Positions 8,668 to 17,636 of a stretch of DNA of 50,376 nucleotides are shown piece after piece (position 1 is the stretch's first letter; the number at the start of each line of letters is the position of its first letter). A model generated the notes under the pieces. The model worked only from the letters and a program-made list of their open reading frames with translations, made no database searches and was not told where the DNA came from. Origin of the DNA: Halobacteriales archaeon QS_3_64_16 (GTDB lineage Archaea; Halobacteriota; Halobacteria; Halobacteriales; Halococcaceae); contig PXRJ01000031.1 of NCBI GenBank assembly GCA_003021705.1, forward strand, positions 1-50,376, read 5' to 3'. A program made the position numbers and the translations under genes.

Positions 8668-8805
8668 GATCGAACCCTCTTCCCGAGTCGACCGCGCTGG
8701 CGTTCCGCACTGTTTCTCCTCCGCTCGATTCCTACGCTACCGGCTCGTCCCGCACGCCCGGCGCTACTGGCCCGGATCCCGTACTTCCCCGGCGATCGGT
8801 GCCGG

Positions 8806-10014
8806 TCATCGATCGCCCTCACCCACGCGCTCGCCGTCGGCGAAGACGAGCAGGTCACTCGGGTTCCAGCCGACCCGAACGTCGTCGCTCGCCTCGAAGT
8901 CCGTCTCCTCGCCGACGCTCCGCTCGAAGAACAACTCGCCCTCGGAGAGGGAGACGTAGTACCGGACCGACGCGCCCCGGTAGAGTACGTCCGTGATCGT
9001 CCCGTGGAGCGCGCTCGTTTCCTCCCCGCGAGCTCCGGTCCCGTCCCCGGCCCCGTTCCCGTCCACGCGTTCGTTCTCCTCGGTGTCCTCGGTAGCTCCG
9101 GTGCCTTCGGCTCGGGTCGGCACCGCGCCGTCGGTCGCTGCCCGCCGCCGTACGTCGAGGACTTCCGGCCGGAGCGAGATCGTCAACTCCTCGCCCGCCG
9201 AGAGTCGGTCGCTTTCGACCGGGAGGGAGAGGCGGCTCCCGAACTCCGCCTCGGCGACGATTCCTTCGGAATCGCTCTCCTCGACCCGGGCCGCAAAGAG
9301 ATTGGTATCGCCGAGGAACTCCTCGACGAAGAGATTGTGAGGATCGCTGTAGACCTCGCGGGGCGTTCCGATCTGTTCGAGCCGGCCGTCGTTCAGAACG
9401 GCGATCCGGTCGGCCAGCGTAAAGGCCTCGTTCTGGTCGTGGGTGACGTGGACGAACGTCGTTGCGACCTCCTCCTGGATGCTCCGGAGTTCGAGTTGCA
9501 TCTGCTCGCGGAGGCGCTTATCGAGATTGGAAAGGGGTTCGTCCAGTAGCAGTACTTCGGGCTCGACGGCGAGCGACCGGGCGAGTGCGACCCGCTGTTT
9601 CTGCCCGCCCGAAAGCGCGGGGGGTTTTTGCTCCGCGAAGTCGCTCATCTCGACGACTTCGAGCACGCGGCGTGCCTGCTCGGTGCGTTCCTCTTCCGCG
9701 ATGCCGGTCATCTTGGGTCCGAACGCGACGTTCGTGAGTACAGTCTTCGAAGGAAACAGCGCCCAGGACTGGAACACCATCGACGTGTCCCGTTCGTACG
9801 GTGGGGTCTCGGTGGCCCGCTCGCCGCCGATGTGAACGTCGCCACTGGTGGGCGTCTCGAGCCCGCCGAGCATCCGGAGCGTCGTCGACTTCCCACACCC
9901 GGAGGGGCCGAGCAAGCAGAGCAACTCCCCGTCCTCGATCTCGAGGTCGAGGTCGTTCACCGCCGTCAGTGTACCGTACTCCTTCGTGAGGTCTTCGAGG
10001 CTGACTGTGGCCAT
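8806..10014 (-). CDS. ABC importer ATP-binding subunit, PotA-type
   Basis: A 402-residue cytoplasmic ATPase. Walker A is GPSGCGKST near residue 36, the Q-loop is MVFQSWALFP, the signature is LSGGQKQRVALA, Walker B is VLLLDEPLSNLD, and the H-loop is HVTHDQNEA. The C-terminal 160 residues form a TOBE-type regulatory domain, with an unusual acidic Gly/Thr/Glu-rich insert (about residues 295-340) that looks like a haloadapted linker. It is intact and is the first gene of the operon whose downstream binding protein and first permease are broken. It may still serve another permease complex (inference). Confidence 0.95.
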   Translation of the reverse strand: MATVSLEDLTKEYGTLTAVNDLDLEIEDGELLCLLGPSGCGKSTTLRMLGGLETPTSGDVHIGGERATETPPYERDTSMVFQSWALFPSKTVLTNVAFGPKMTGIAEEERTEQARRVLEVVEMSDFAEQKPPALSGGQKQRVALARSLAVEPEVLLLDEPLSNLDKRLREQMQLELRSIQEEVATTFVHVTHDQNEAFTLADRIAVLNDGRLEQIGTPREVYSDPHNLFVEEFLGDTNLFAARVEESDSEGIVAEAEFGSRLSLPVESDRLSAGEELTISLRPEVLDVRRRAATDGAVPTRAEGTGATEDTEENERVDGNGAGDGTGARGEETSALHGTITDVLYRGASVRYYVSLSEGELFFERSVGEETDFEASDDVRVGWNPSDLLVFADGERVGEGDR

Positions 10015-10515
10015 GATTCCGTGCTTGGCTATCTCGGCTCGATAGTCACGACCCGGCGCGCACCCCCCGATCGGCGGCCGCTATACGCACACCTGCTATC
10101 GGTTATGTTTCTTCTCATTACCGTGAAGTCAGGACGCCTTCAGGCCGGATAGTTCCCGAACTACCGGTCGGCCACCGCCGCGAACGGGTGGGGCGCTTTT
10201 CACTGTGGTCAACTTGCGAGTTGAGCCATCAATCACACGCTTACCCGCCGCTACAGACATATAAACCCTCGCTCACACGACGGAAACGATGGTCATAGTA
10301 GCGATACCGACGGCGATAGCGCAGTTCGTTTCGGTCCGGTCGTTCCCGTTGGCGTCCCGACGCCGACCGATCGATCCGTCACTACCAGGCCGCCCGTTCG
10401 ACCGCTCGCATCGAACTGCCGTCCCTCGACTGGAACGTCGGCGACGACTCCGCTTTCCCCTGTGGTAGCATCGGGACGAAAGCTAGTTACGACCCGGGAC
10501 CGTGGCTTCTGGGAC
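10015..10515. other. Intergenic region between the Pot-type ATPase gene and a membrane-protein gene
   Basis: About 500 bp. It holds a good TATA match (ATATAAA, 10259-10265, plus strand) about 30 bp before an ATG at 10289. That ATG opens a 58-codon frame (MVIVAIPTAIAQF... ending RFPLW) which is Arg-rich and unlike haloarchaeal proteins. More likely the promoter drives a long leader for the 10516 gene. The minus strand carries a 74-codon frame (10293-10517) with no recognisable features. No RNA gene, repeat or known regulatory element was seen. Confidence 0.4.
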
Positions 10516-10968
10516 ATGTCCCTTTCCCATCGTTCGGCTCCCGGTTCGAGCCCGGTCTCCGGTCTCGGCCGGGCCCTTCTGCTGACGCTCGCCGGACTGC
10601 TCGCCGCCGGAGTGGGTCTCGCCTGGCTTGCCGGTCTTCGCGGCTCGGTCGGCTCGATCGAACTGGCGACGAGTGAAATCGCGCTGCAATCGGGTGGCGC
10701 GGACCCGCTCGTCGCTATCGCGTACGTCGGCGTCGGGCTGGTACGAGTCTATCTGACGACGATCCCGCTCGTCTTCTTACTCTTGGGGCTCGCAACGGCC
10801 CCAATCGATCGCGGCTGGACGACCCCCGCAGCCCTCCTCTTCGGCGTCGCGTCGGCCGCCACGATGACGGTGCTCACGGGCTGTCACTGCGGCGATGGCG
10901 CAACAGCCTTCCTGCTCCAGCGCGCCGTCGAAGCACTTCTCAGTGGGAACGCGCCGCTCCCGATCTGA
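10516..10968 (+). CDS. Small integral membrane protein, unknown function
   Basis: A 150-residue protein with at least three hydrophobic segments: LLLTLAGLLAAGVGLAWLAG, LVRVYLTTIPLVFLLLGLA, and AALLFGVASAATMTVLTG. The last runs into a CHCG motif that could bind a metal or form a disulfide. The start MSLSHRSAPGSS is chosen because the upstream extension (to 10462) is basic and unlike haloarchaeal N-termini. No family is recognised. Transcription is probably from the TATA element at 10259 with a leader of about 230 nt, or from an unseen nearer promoter. It converges with the helicase gene. Confidence 0.6.
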   Translation: MSLSHRSAPGSSPVSGLGRALLLTLAGLLAAGVGLAWLAGLRGSVGSIELATSEIALQSGGADPLVAIAYVGVGLVRVYLTTIPLVFLLLGLATAPIDRGWTTPAALLFGVASAATMTVLTGCHCGDGATAFLLQRAVEALLSGNAPLPI

Positions 10969-11100
10969 TCTCCGGATCCTCTCCTTTTCAGCTGCAGTCG
11001 AACGCCCTCTCCTTCGCTTCTCAGTCGGCAGTAGCACTCGGTCGCTATCACCGACTATCGCCACACATCGGTGATTTCGGGTCCGTCCGCCGGCCGATGG

Positions 11101-13713
11101 TTACTCCTCGCGCCGAAGGCTCTCCCAGGCGAACTCGAGGCTCGAACGAATATCGACGTCGGACCCGCGATGGCGGGGAACGACCCGGAACTCCTCGCGC
11201 TCGTGGGCCGGGAGGAGCTCCCGTACTGCCCCCCGGCCGCGCTCCGTCGCGTACCGTCCGTCGACGAGCAGCCGAACGCCGACGTCTCTCTCCCCGCGGA
11301 TCACCCGCCCGATCGCCTGCCGGGCGCGCCGGACCGCCGGCACGGTGAATGCGAACTCGTAGCCCTGCTCCTCGCCGAAGACGGATTCGTAGGCGAACCG
11401 GATCGCCTTCTGTGACCCCGACCCGGAGGGGGCGATCGGGACGCCACAGACGACCGCCGCGGCGAGGCACTCGCCGTCGTAATCGACGCCCTCGACGAGC
11501 GTCCCGCGCAGGCCGGTCACGAGCATCTTCGGCACGCTCGCTCCCCCGGCGAAAAACTCGCGTTTGAGCGCCTCGGTCTCGGCGTTCGAGGAGGGCTCGT
11601 CACAGAGGATCGGCCGGTCGGGTATCGTCCCGCGCTCTATGGCCGCCCGGAGGGTCGCGGCGGCCCACCCCGCCTCGGCGTAGGACGGCATCGCGATCAG
11701 GACGTTTCCAGGGGTTTCGGCGACGGTCGCCTGGAGGACCTGTGCGTACTGCCTGCGCGTCTCCCGCTGGGCATCGGTGAGGCCCGACCCTGCCGCCACA
11801 GTACCGTCGGCGGTCGTTCGCTCCGATATCGGCGTCGGCCCGCGCGAGCGGTAGGTAAAGGGCGTGGCGTTCACCGCAAAGGACTCGCGATCACCCGCGG
11901 AAAAGGGGAGTTCGTAGGTGTCGGCCGCGACGGGCGTTCCCTGTTCGCGGACTCGATCGATCCCGACCGTCCGCGTGAACGCCCTGAAGGGGTACAGCGT
12001 CGCACTCAGCAACAGGCCCGCCCCGATCTCCTCGAAGAACGCCGCGAGCACCCGGTCGGGCAGACAGAGCCGGAGTTCGACCCGCGCGGTGTAGTGTTCC
12101 CGGTGGTTCGCAGCGAGATCCCTGGAACTCACGTCCCGCGGGAGTCGGATTCGTTCGGGGGCGTTCGCGCGCCGTTCGAGGACGAGCTGACGGAAGTACC
12201 GGACGTCGTCGGCTTCGACCCAGCGCGCGAGATACCTGAGGACGCCGACCGTTTCCGAGAGCGTGAACGCCTCCGGATCGTCCGCCCCGGTCCAGTCGCC
12301 CAGCACCTGATGAAGGGCTTCGGCGAGCTCCGGCGTCGCGGCGAAGGTCTCCCCGAGCCCGGCCGCCCGAACCCGGGTCGTGAGCCGATCAGGTGCGTCG
12401 CGCTCGGGATCCTGGAGACTCGTTTCGATCGTCGGAAGCAGCGTGTAAATCGCCTCGGTCGAACCGGCGTTCGAACCGGCATTCGACTGCGACCCCCCTC
12501 CGCTCCCGGCGTCGAGTTCGGCCTCGAGCGCGCTCGAAGCCGTCTCCGAGAGGACGTTATCGAGCAGATCGAACAGGTCGAGGAGTTTCTCGAGGTCCTC
12601 GCGGGAGACCTCCGCGTCCCGCAGTCGCTCGAGGTGGGTCGATCGCGCGGCCGCTTCGAGCCCGGCGCTCTCCTCGGTCCCGAGCAGTACCCCGAGTTCG
12701 CTCCGAGCCCATCGGATCGTCGAGCCCGCTCGCGAGGTCCTCCGCAGGTCACGTACTCGATCGACGAGGTTGTGCGCCTCGTCGCACGCGAGGGAGGTCG
12801 CTTCGAGGTCGATCTTCTCTCGGAGGATCTCTACAGTACGGGGGTCGAAGAGGTGATTGTAGTTGCCGATCAGGAGGTCGGCGGCCGGCAGCAGGTCGAA
12901 CATCGCCGAGTGGGGATGGACCCCCTGTTCGGTCGCCTCCCGGAGGAGCCGGTCGCGATCGATCACGCCCCAACTCGGGTAGAGTGGGCTGTGGCTCTCG
13001 GGGTTCTCGATTTTGTATAGGCGCGTCGCCGCGTAAAACGGGCAGTACTCCCGGCCGTCGAAGGTCGGGATCTCCTCTCGGTAGGGCGCGCTCCACTGGC
13101 CGTCGGTCCCCTGCATGCGATTTGCCTGCCTGCTCGCCCTCGCGCGGTCGAGAAGTGCTTCGAGGCGCTCGCGCTCGAGTCGGGTGCGGGTTTCGTTTGG
13201 CACCTCGCCGATCGCGTCGTACTCCCGCGAGTCGGCGATAAAGTCGTCGTAGGCGGCCTCGATCGACGCCTCGATGCCCTCCCGCAGCTCGGCTTCGAAC
13301 GCGTAGACGTCCTCCTCGTCGGGATCGACCAGCCCGGCGGCAGCGTAGGGCGAGAGATCGCGGCGACCGACCAGCGAGAGGGCGGTGATCGGTGCGTCGC
13401 CCGTGAGCCGGTCGTTGATCCGGCGCACGTCGTCCTCGTAGGGGGTGAGCTGCTGTTTGTAAGGCGTGAGGAACATCGCCGTCTCCATGACTCCTCGCTT
13501 GATCAGTGCGATGCCGGTCATGAGTCCAACGAGGGTCTTGCCGGTGCCACACGCGCCTTCGAGCAGGTGCAGGCCTCCCTCTCCCGCCGTCTCGAGAACG
13601 TTCCCGATGGCCTCGCGCTGGGCCGGGTAGGCTGTCGCGTAGGGAAACCACTGGGTCCAGTCGGGTTCCGTCGAGTCGCTTGCGTCCTCGGGATCGCTCG
13701 ACTGCCGGCTCAC
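11101..13713 (-). CDS. Rad3/XPD-type ATP-dependent DNA helicase (superfamily 2)
   Basis: An 870-residue 5'-3'-type helicase of the XPD/Rad3/DinG group, implicated in repair or structure resolution. Walker A is EGACGTGKT near residue 57, with the Q-motif region FPYATAYPAQREAI before it. The DEAH box is ACDEAHNL. The C-terminal helicase motif VI reads RRARQAIGRVIRGERD. This family normally holds a 4Fe-4S cluster with four cysteines between Walker A and the DEAH box. Here I see only one Cys in that stretch (REYCPFYA); the place where relatives have a second (GVCPYE-like) reads GVHPHSAM. The cluster may therefore be lost. Length and frame are intact. It lies 148 bp downstream of hyuB on the same strand. 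Confidence 0.92.
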   Translation of the reverse strand: MSRQSSDPEDASDSTEPDWTQWFPYATAYPAQREAIGNVLETAGEGGLHLLEGACGTGKTLVGLMTGIALIKRGVMETAMFLTPYKQQLTPYEDDVRRINDRLTGDAPITALSLVGRRDLSPYAAAGLVDPDEEDVYAFEAELREGIEASIEAAYDDFIADSREYDAIGEVPNETRTRLERERLEALLDRARASRQANRMQGTDGQWSAPYREEIPTFDGREYCPFYAATRLYKIENPESHSPLYPSWGVIDRDRLLREATEQGVHPHSAMFDLLPAADLLIGNYNHLFDPRTVEILREKIDLEATSLACDEAHNLVDRVRDLRRTSRAGSTIRWARSELGVLLGTEESAGLEAAARSTHLERLRDAEVSREDLEKLLDLFDLLDNVLSETASSALEAELDAGSGGGSQSNAGSNAGSTEAIYTLLPTIETSLQDPERDAPDRLTTRVRAAGLGETFAATPELAEALHQVLGDWTGADDPEAFTLSETVGVLRYLARWVEADDVRYFRQLVLERRANAPERIRLPRDVSSRDLAANHREHYTARVELRLCLPDRVLAAFFEEIGAGLLLSATLYPFRAFTRTVGIDRVREQGTPVAADTYELPFSAGDRESFAVNATPFTYRSRGPTPISERTTADGTVAAGSGLTDAQRETRRQYAQVLQATVAETPGNVLIAMPSYAEAGWAAATLRAAIERGTIPDRPILCDEPSSNAETEALKREFFAGGASVPKMLVTGLRGTLVEGVDYDGECLAAAVVCGVPIAPSGSGSQKAIRFAYESVFGEEQGYEFAFTVPAVRRARQAIGRVIRGERDVGVRLLVDGRYATERGRGAVRELLPAHEREEFRVVPRHRGSDVDIRSSLEFAWESLRREE

Positions 13714-13808
13714 GATCGCCTACGGGCAGGCCGGCACTGGGGCCTGAAAGGAAGGCATCGATCGACGCTCCGTGCAGTATCGAGGATACGGGATATCGGG
13801 TGCCGACT

Positions 13809-13825
13809 CAGTTAAATATTCACTG
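13809..13825. promoter_or_regulatory. AT-rich near-palindrome upstream of the helicase gene
   Basis: CAGTTAAATATTCACTG: arms CAGT/ACTG around an AT-rich centre, 96-112 bp upstream of the helicase ATG at 13713 and 37 bp past the end of hyuB. It could be a TATA region or an operator. It partly resembles the TetR-family sites near 25.5 kb (shares TTAAATATTCA) but lacks the full CAGT spacing. Confidence 0.3.
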
Positions 13826-13861
13826 CCCTCGATGACAGGACCGTCGGTTCGGGCTTTTCGG

Positions 13862-15790
13862 TCAGTCGGGTCCAGCATTGTCGCCGTCGTCGGAATCGGT
13901 GTTGAGGGCGAGATCGTCGACCGCGTCCTCGGAGAAGTCATAGATCGTCCGTGCGGTCTCGGTCGAGAGCTTCCCGAGTTCGACGTCGCGGACGATCGCC
14001 TCAGGGTCACGGTCGGCGGGATCGCCGTAGCCACCGGCCCCGGGGGTCCGAACGCTTACGGCCGTCCCGGGTTCGAGTTCGCAGACGGCCTTTCCGGGGA
14101 GCTTCTCGCCCGCCTCGTCGGCGTCGGAGTCGCCGAAGGCCTTTCTCGCGTCCGCGCTCGATCGTTCCTCCGCGAGCGTGTCTTCGAACAGGTAAGCATC
14201 GCCCGGCGTGCCCTCCCCGCCGCCGGCGAGACCGTAGGGCGCGTGACGACGCCGGTCGGCAAGCAGGCTGAAGGTCGCCGTGCTCCCCCGTACGCCGATG
14301 TCCCGCCGGAGCCCGAGCCCGCCGCGGAACTCGCCGGCACCGCCCGAGTCCTCTCGGCACTCGTATTGCCCCACTCTGAGCGGGTAGGCCGTCTCGAGGA
14401 CTTCCACCGGCGTGTTCATCGTGTTCAACATATGGACGTGGACGCCGTCCATTCCGTCTCGACCCGCTCGCCCGCCGAACCCGCCACCTTGCGTCTCGTA
14501 GAAAGCGTAGGGAGATCCCTCACCGCCGTTCTCGTCGCCGTCTCCGGCTGCCGACTTGCAGTTTACCGACTCGTCCGCCAACGCCTCGTTTTCCGACCCC
14601 CGGCGGTCGATCCCGCCGAAAGTGACGTTATTCATTGTCCCCTGACAGCCCACGACGGCGCGCTCAGGGTCGGCCTCCGCGAGCGCCCCGAGGACCACGT
14701 CCGTGACTCGCTGGGAGGTCTCTAAGTTGCCCCCGACCACCGCCGCGGGTAAGTCAGGATTGACGATCGTCCCGTTCGGTGCATCGATCTCGATCGGCCG
14801 GTAGCAGCCGTGGTTCGGCGGGATGTCCGGGTCGGTCACACACCGGATCGCATAGTAGGTCGCCGAAGCCGTCACCGCGAAGACCGCATTTACCGGGCCT
14901 TTCGTCTGGGGGGCGGTGCCCTCGAAATCGACGGCGACCGAATCGCCCGCGATCGTCACCTTGGCGACGACCGGTAGATCCCGGTTGCCCTGGCCGTCGT
15001 CGTCGAGAACGTCCTCGAAGCGGTAGGTACCGTTGGCCAGCGAGTCGATCTCCGCGTGCATCCGTCGCTCGGAGTAGTTCTTGATCGCCTCTAAGGCGCT
15101 CTCCAGGTACTCCGTGCCGTGTTCCGCGATGAGTTCGTCGAAGCGTTCTCGACCTGTCCGGTTAGCTCCCTCCTGTGCGCGCAGGTCCCCGCGGCGTTCC
15201 TCGGGCGTGCGGACGTTCGCGAGGATCATCTCTAAAGCCGTGTCGTTGATCTCCCCGCCCTCGTAGAACTTGACTGGCGGGATCCTGATCCCTTCCTGGT
15301 AGATCTCCGTCGAGTCGGCGGCGACGCTGCCGGCGCGGGCCCCGCCGACGCCAGCGTGGTGCGCACGGTTCGCAGCGTAGGCGACGATCTTCCCGTCCCG
15401 CGGTCCGTCGCCCCCTTCACCACCAGTGAAGACGAGCGTCAGATCGGGCAGATGGGCCCCGCCGCGGAACGGGTCGTTGAGCAGGATTCCATCACCCGGT
15501 TCGAGGGTCTCCGGCAGGAATTCCTCGATCGCGGCGGCGACCGAGAAGGGCATCGCGCCGAGGTGAACGGGCATGTTCTCGGCCTGGCTGATCATCTCGC
15601 CTGCGGCGTCGAACAGCGCACACGAGCAGTCCCGGCGTTCTTTGGTGTTCGGCGAGTAGCCCGTCCGAATCAGGTTCGCGTTCATCTCCTCGGCGATCGC
15701 CGAACAGCCGTTGCGAATGATCTCTAAGGTCGCCGAGTCGATTTCCACCTCACCCGCTCCCTCGATTCCTGACCGGTCTCTCTCACTCAT
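13862..15790 (-). CDS. hyuB: Hydantoinase B/oxoprolinase family protein
   Basis: A 642-residue subunit B of ATP-dependent hydantoinase/5-oxoprolinase/acetone-carboxylase-type enzymes, which open cyclic amide rings together with subunit A. Typical segments are present: ANLIRTGYSPNTKERRDCSC near the N-terminus, LNDPFRGGAHLPDLTL, the NRAHHAGVGG metal-binding region and the Gly-rich ETQGGGFGGRAG. It is full length and intact. Its start overlaps the end of hyuA by 8 bp, indicating coupled expression. Because hyuA carries a frameshift, HyuB may lack its partner. The substrate could be a hydantoin, 5-oxoproline or related lactam; the sequence does not decide. Confidence 0.94.
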   Translation of the reverse strand: MSERDRSGIEGAGEVEIDSATLEIIRNGCSAIAEEMNANLIRTGYSPNTKERRDCSCALFDAAGEMISQAENMPVHLGAMPFSVAAAIEEFLPETLEPGDGILLNDPFRGGAHLPDLTLVFTGGEGGDGPRDGKIVAYAANRAHHAGVGGARAGSVAADSTEIYQEGIRIPPVKFYEGGEINDTALEMILANVRTPEERRGDLRAQEGANRTGRERFDELIAEHGTEYLESALEAIKNYSERRMHAEIDSLANGTYRFEDVLDDDGQGNRDLPVVAKVTIAGDSVAVDFEGTAPQTKGPVNAVFAVTASATYYAIRCVTDPDIPPNHGCYRPIEIDAPNGTIVNPDLPAAVVGGNLETSQRVTDVVLGALAEADPERAVVGCQGTMNNVTFGGIDRRGSENEALADESVNCKSAAGDGDENGGEGSPYAFYETQGGGFGGRAGRDGMDGVHVHMLNTMNTPVEVLETAYPLRVGQYECREDSGGAGEFRGGLGLRRDIGVRGSTATFSLLADRRRHAPYGLAGGGEGTPGDAYLFEDTLAEERSSADARKAFGDSDADEAGEKLPGKAVCELEPGTAVSVRTPGAGGYGDPADRDPEAIVRDVELGKLSTETARTIYDFSEDAVDDLALNTDSDDGDNAGPD

Positions 15791-17310
15791 CGGGAAACAC
15801 CTCCACGAGCAGCGTGCCGTACTCGTCGACTGTTATCCGTTGGCCCGGCGGCAGCACGGTCGTGCTCTGTGCGCCCTCGATTACCGCTGGACCCTCGAAG
15901 TTCGCCCCGACCGGGAGCCGGGTCCCGTCGTAGATTCGCGTGTCGTGGGCCTCGCCGTCGTAGATCACCTCGCGGGGCTCGACGATAGCGTCCTCGATCG
16001 ACTCCTCCCTGTTTTCGATTGCGAGGGATGGTGGATCGACCGCGCTGCGCGCCCGTAGCCGGATAGTAACCAGTTCGATCGACTCCTCCTCGTAGGCGTG
16101 GCCGTAACGCTGCCGATGGGCCTTGTGGAAGCGCTCGGCGACCGTCTCGAGACTCCTCTCGTCGATCGTACCTTCGGGAATCGGAACCGAGAGCTCGAAG
16201 GTCTGGCCGGCGTATCGCAGGTCGAGGCCGGGATCCGCGCCCGCCGACCGGGGACCGACGCGCAGCGCGCCCCCGGCGTCGATCCAGGCGATCGACCCAC
16301 CGCCCGATCCCACCGTATGTACGTCGATCATCGGTACTCCGACGGGATAGGGGCCGACTGCGACGTCAGTCGAGACGACTGGTTCGGAATCCTCGACGAG
16401 CGAGACGTCACAGGAGGTTCCTCCCATGTCCATCGTGATCACGTCCTCGAACCCACACCGCTTCGCGATCGCGGTCGCGCCCTGGACGCCCGCCGCGGGG
16501 CCCGAGAGCAGGGTCCGTACCGGCCGGTCGCGGGCGACGTCGGCGGCGATGATCCCGCCGTTCGACTGCATGATACCGAGATCACTCCCGAGACCCTTGG
16601 GACAGTTCGCTGCCGAGATCACCGATGTAGCCCTCCATCACCGGCTTGAGCGCGGCGTTCATCGCCGTCGCCAGCGTCCGCTCGTACTCGCGGATCTCCG
16701 GGAGAACGTCGCTCGACAGTAATAGAGGGAGGGAAACGCCGTTCGCTCGTAGGAGGTCGCGCACCCGCCGTTCGTGGGTCGCGTTCTCGAAGGCGTACAA
16801 CGGACAGATCGCGACGCTCTCGACGTCACTCCCACGAAGCGCCTCGGCGACTGACCGGATGCTATCCGTATCGAGGTCGGCGAGGACCGCCCCCCGTTCG
16901 TCGAGGCGCTCGCGAACCTCGTACTGGCGATCGCGCTCGACTATCGGCGCCGCCTTCTCGACCTGAAAATCGTAGATGTCGGGACGGTTCTGGCGGCCGA
17001 TCTCGAGGACGTCGCCGAACCCCTCGGTAGTAAGCAAAGCGGTCTCGGCCCATGTTCCTTCTAGGACGGCATTGGTCGCGACGGTCGTCCCGTGCCCCAG
17101 GGAGGAGATCGACCCGAACGCCCACCCCTCCTGTTCGCGGGCCGCTTCGAGCCCGTCGAGCACCCCCTGTTCCGGCGCGTCGGGCGTCGAGGAGGTCTTG
17201 TTCACGGCCACCGACCCGTCTCGGACCGTGACGATATCGGTGAACGTCCCGCCGATATCGACGCCGACGCGGAGTTCGCCGCCGGATTCCGCCTCCGCCT
17301 CAATACCCAT
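15783..17310 (-). pseudogene. hyuA: Hydantoinase A/oxoprolinase family protein, one-base frameshift
   Basis: Subunit A (ATP-using actin-like fold) of the hydantoinase/oxoprolinase pair. The N-terminal part (from ATG 17310) has the phosphate-binding GVDIGGTFTDIV and GHGTTVATNAVLEG. The C-terminal part has MQSNGG, SGPAAGVQGA, and DMGGTSCDVSLV. These lie in two frames that meet near 16594-16600. Deleting one G from the GGG after TCCCAA restores LSQGLGSDLGIMQSNGG, a normal family sequence, so a +1 insertion explains the break. A purine-rich ribosome-binding site (GGCGAGGTG) precedes the start. The G-run position leaves room for a sequencing artefact. Confidence 0.85.
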
Positions 17311-17636
17311 TCTTATTCACCTCGCCGTTTCGTTCCCAGCTCAGGTCGATCCCGAGAACGGACGTCGGTGATCGAGTTCGTCGAGACACCGGTAGGTTCG
17401 TTGCCAGGACAGGGGCCGCCAGGGCGGCGACCGTTCCCTCGTCCGTCCAGGGGTTCGTGAAATAAGGAACCATAGCGTGTCCTGTGCTGACACGATGCTT
17501 AAGGACTCGGGAACCCGGCCGACGGGAGTCGCGTGCTCACTCTTCTCCTCCATTCGTAACTACAGACTGCCGCTTCTCGCGGAAGGGCCGGACCGAGAAC
17601 CCAACGTTTAGACCGCTTGCCCTCGGTCCTCTCCCG
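17311..17636. other. Divergent intergenic region between hyuA and the sulfatase gene
   Basis: About 326 bp. Next to hyuA lies a Shine-Dalgarno-like GGCGAGGTG on the minus strand (about 17315-17323). At 17452-17471 there is an inverted repeat GGTTC-N10-GAACC whose loop contains a TATA-like sequence on the minus strand; this could be an operator for hyuAB. A TATA-like GTTTAG lies at 17616-17621, close to the sulfatase start. No small gene or RNA was recognised. Confidence 0.35.

Noticed and set aside
10293-10517. 74-codon minus-strand frame in the 10-kb intergenic region
   Set aside because: Low acidity, no motif, and no promoter on that strand; likely a chance frame.
12094-13020. 308-codon plus-strand frame opposite the helicase
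   Set aside because: The helicase motifs on the minus strand are unmistakable; this frame has none.
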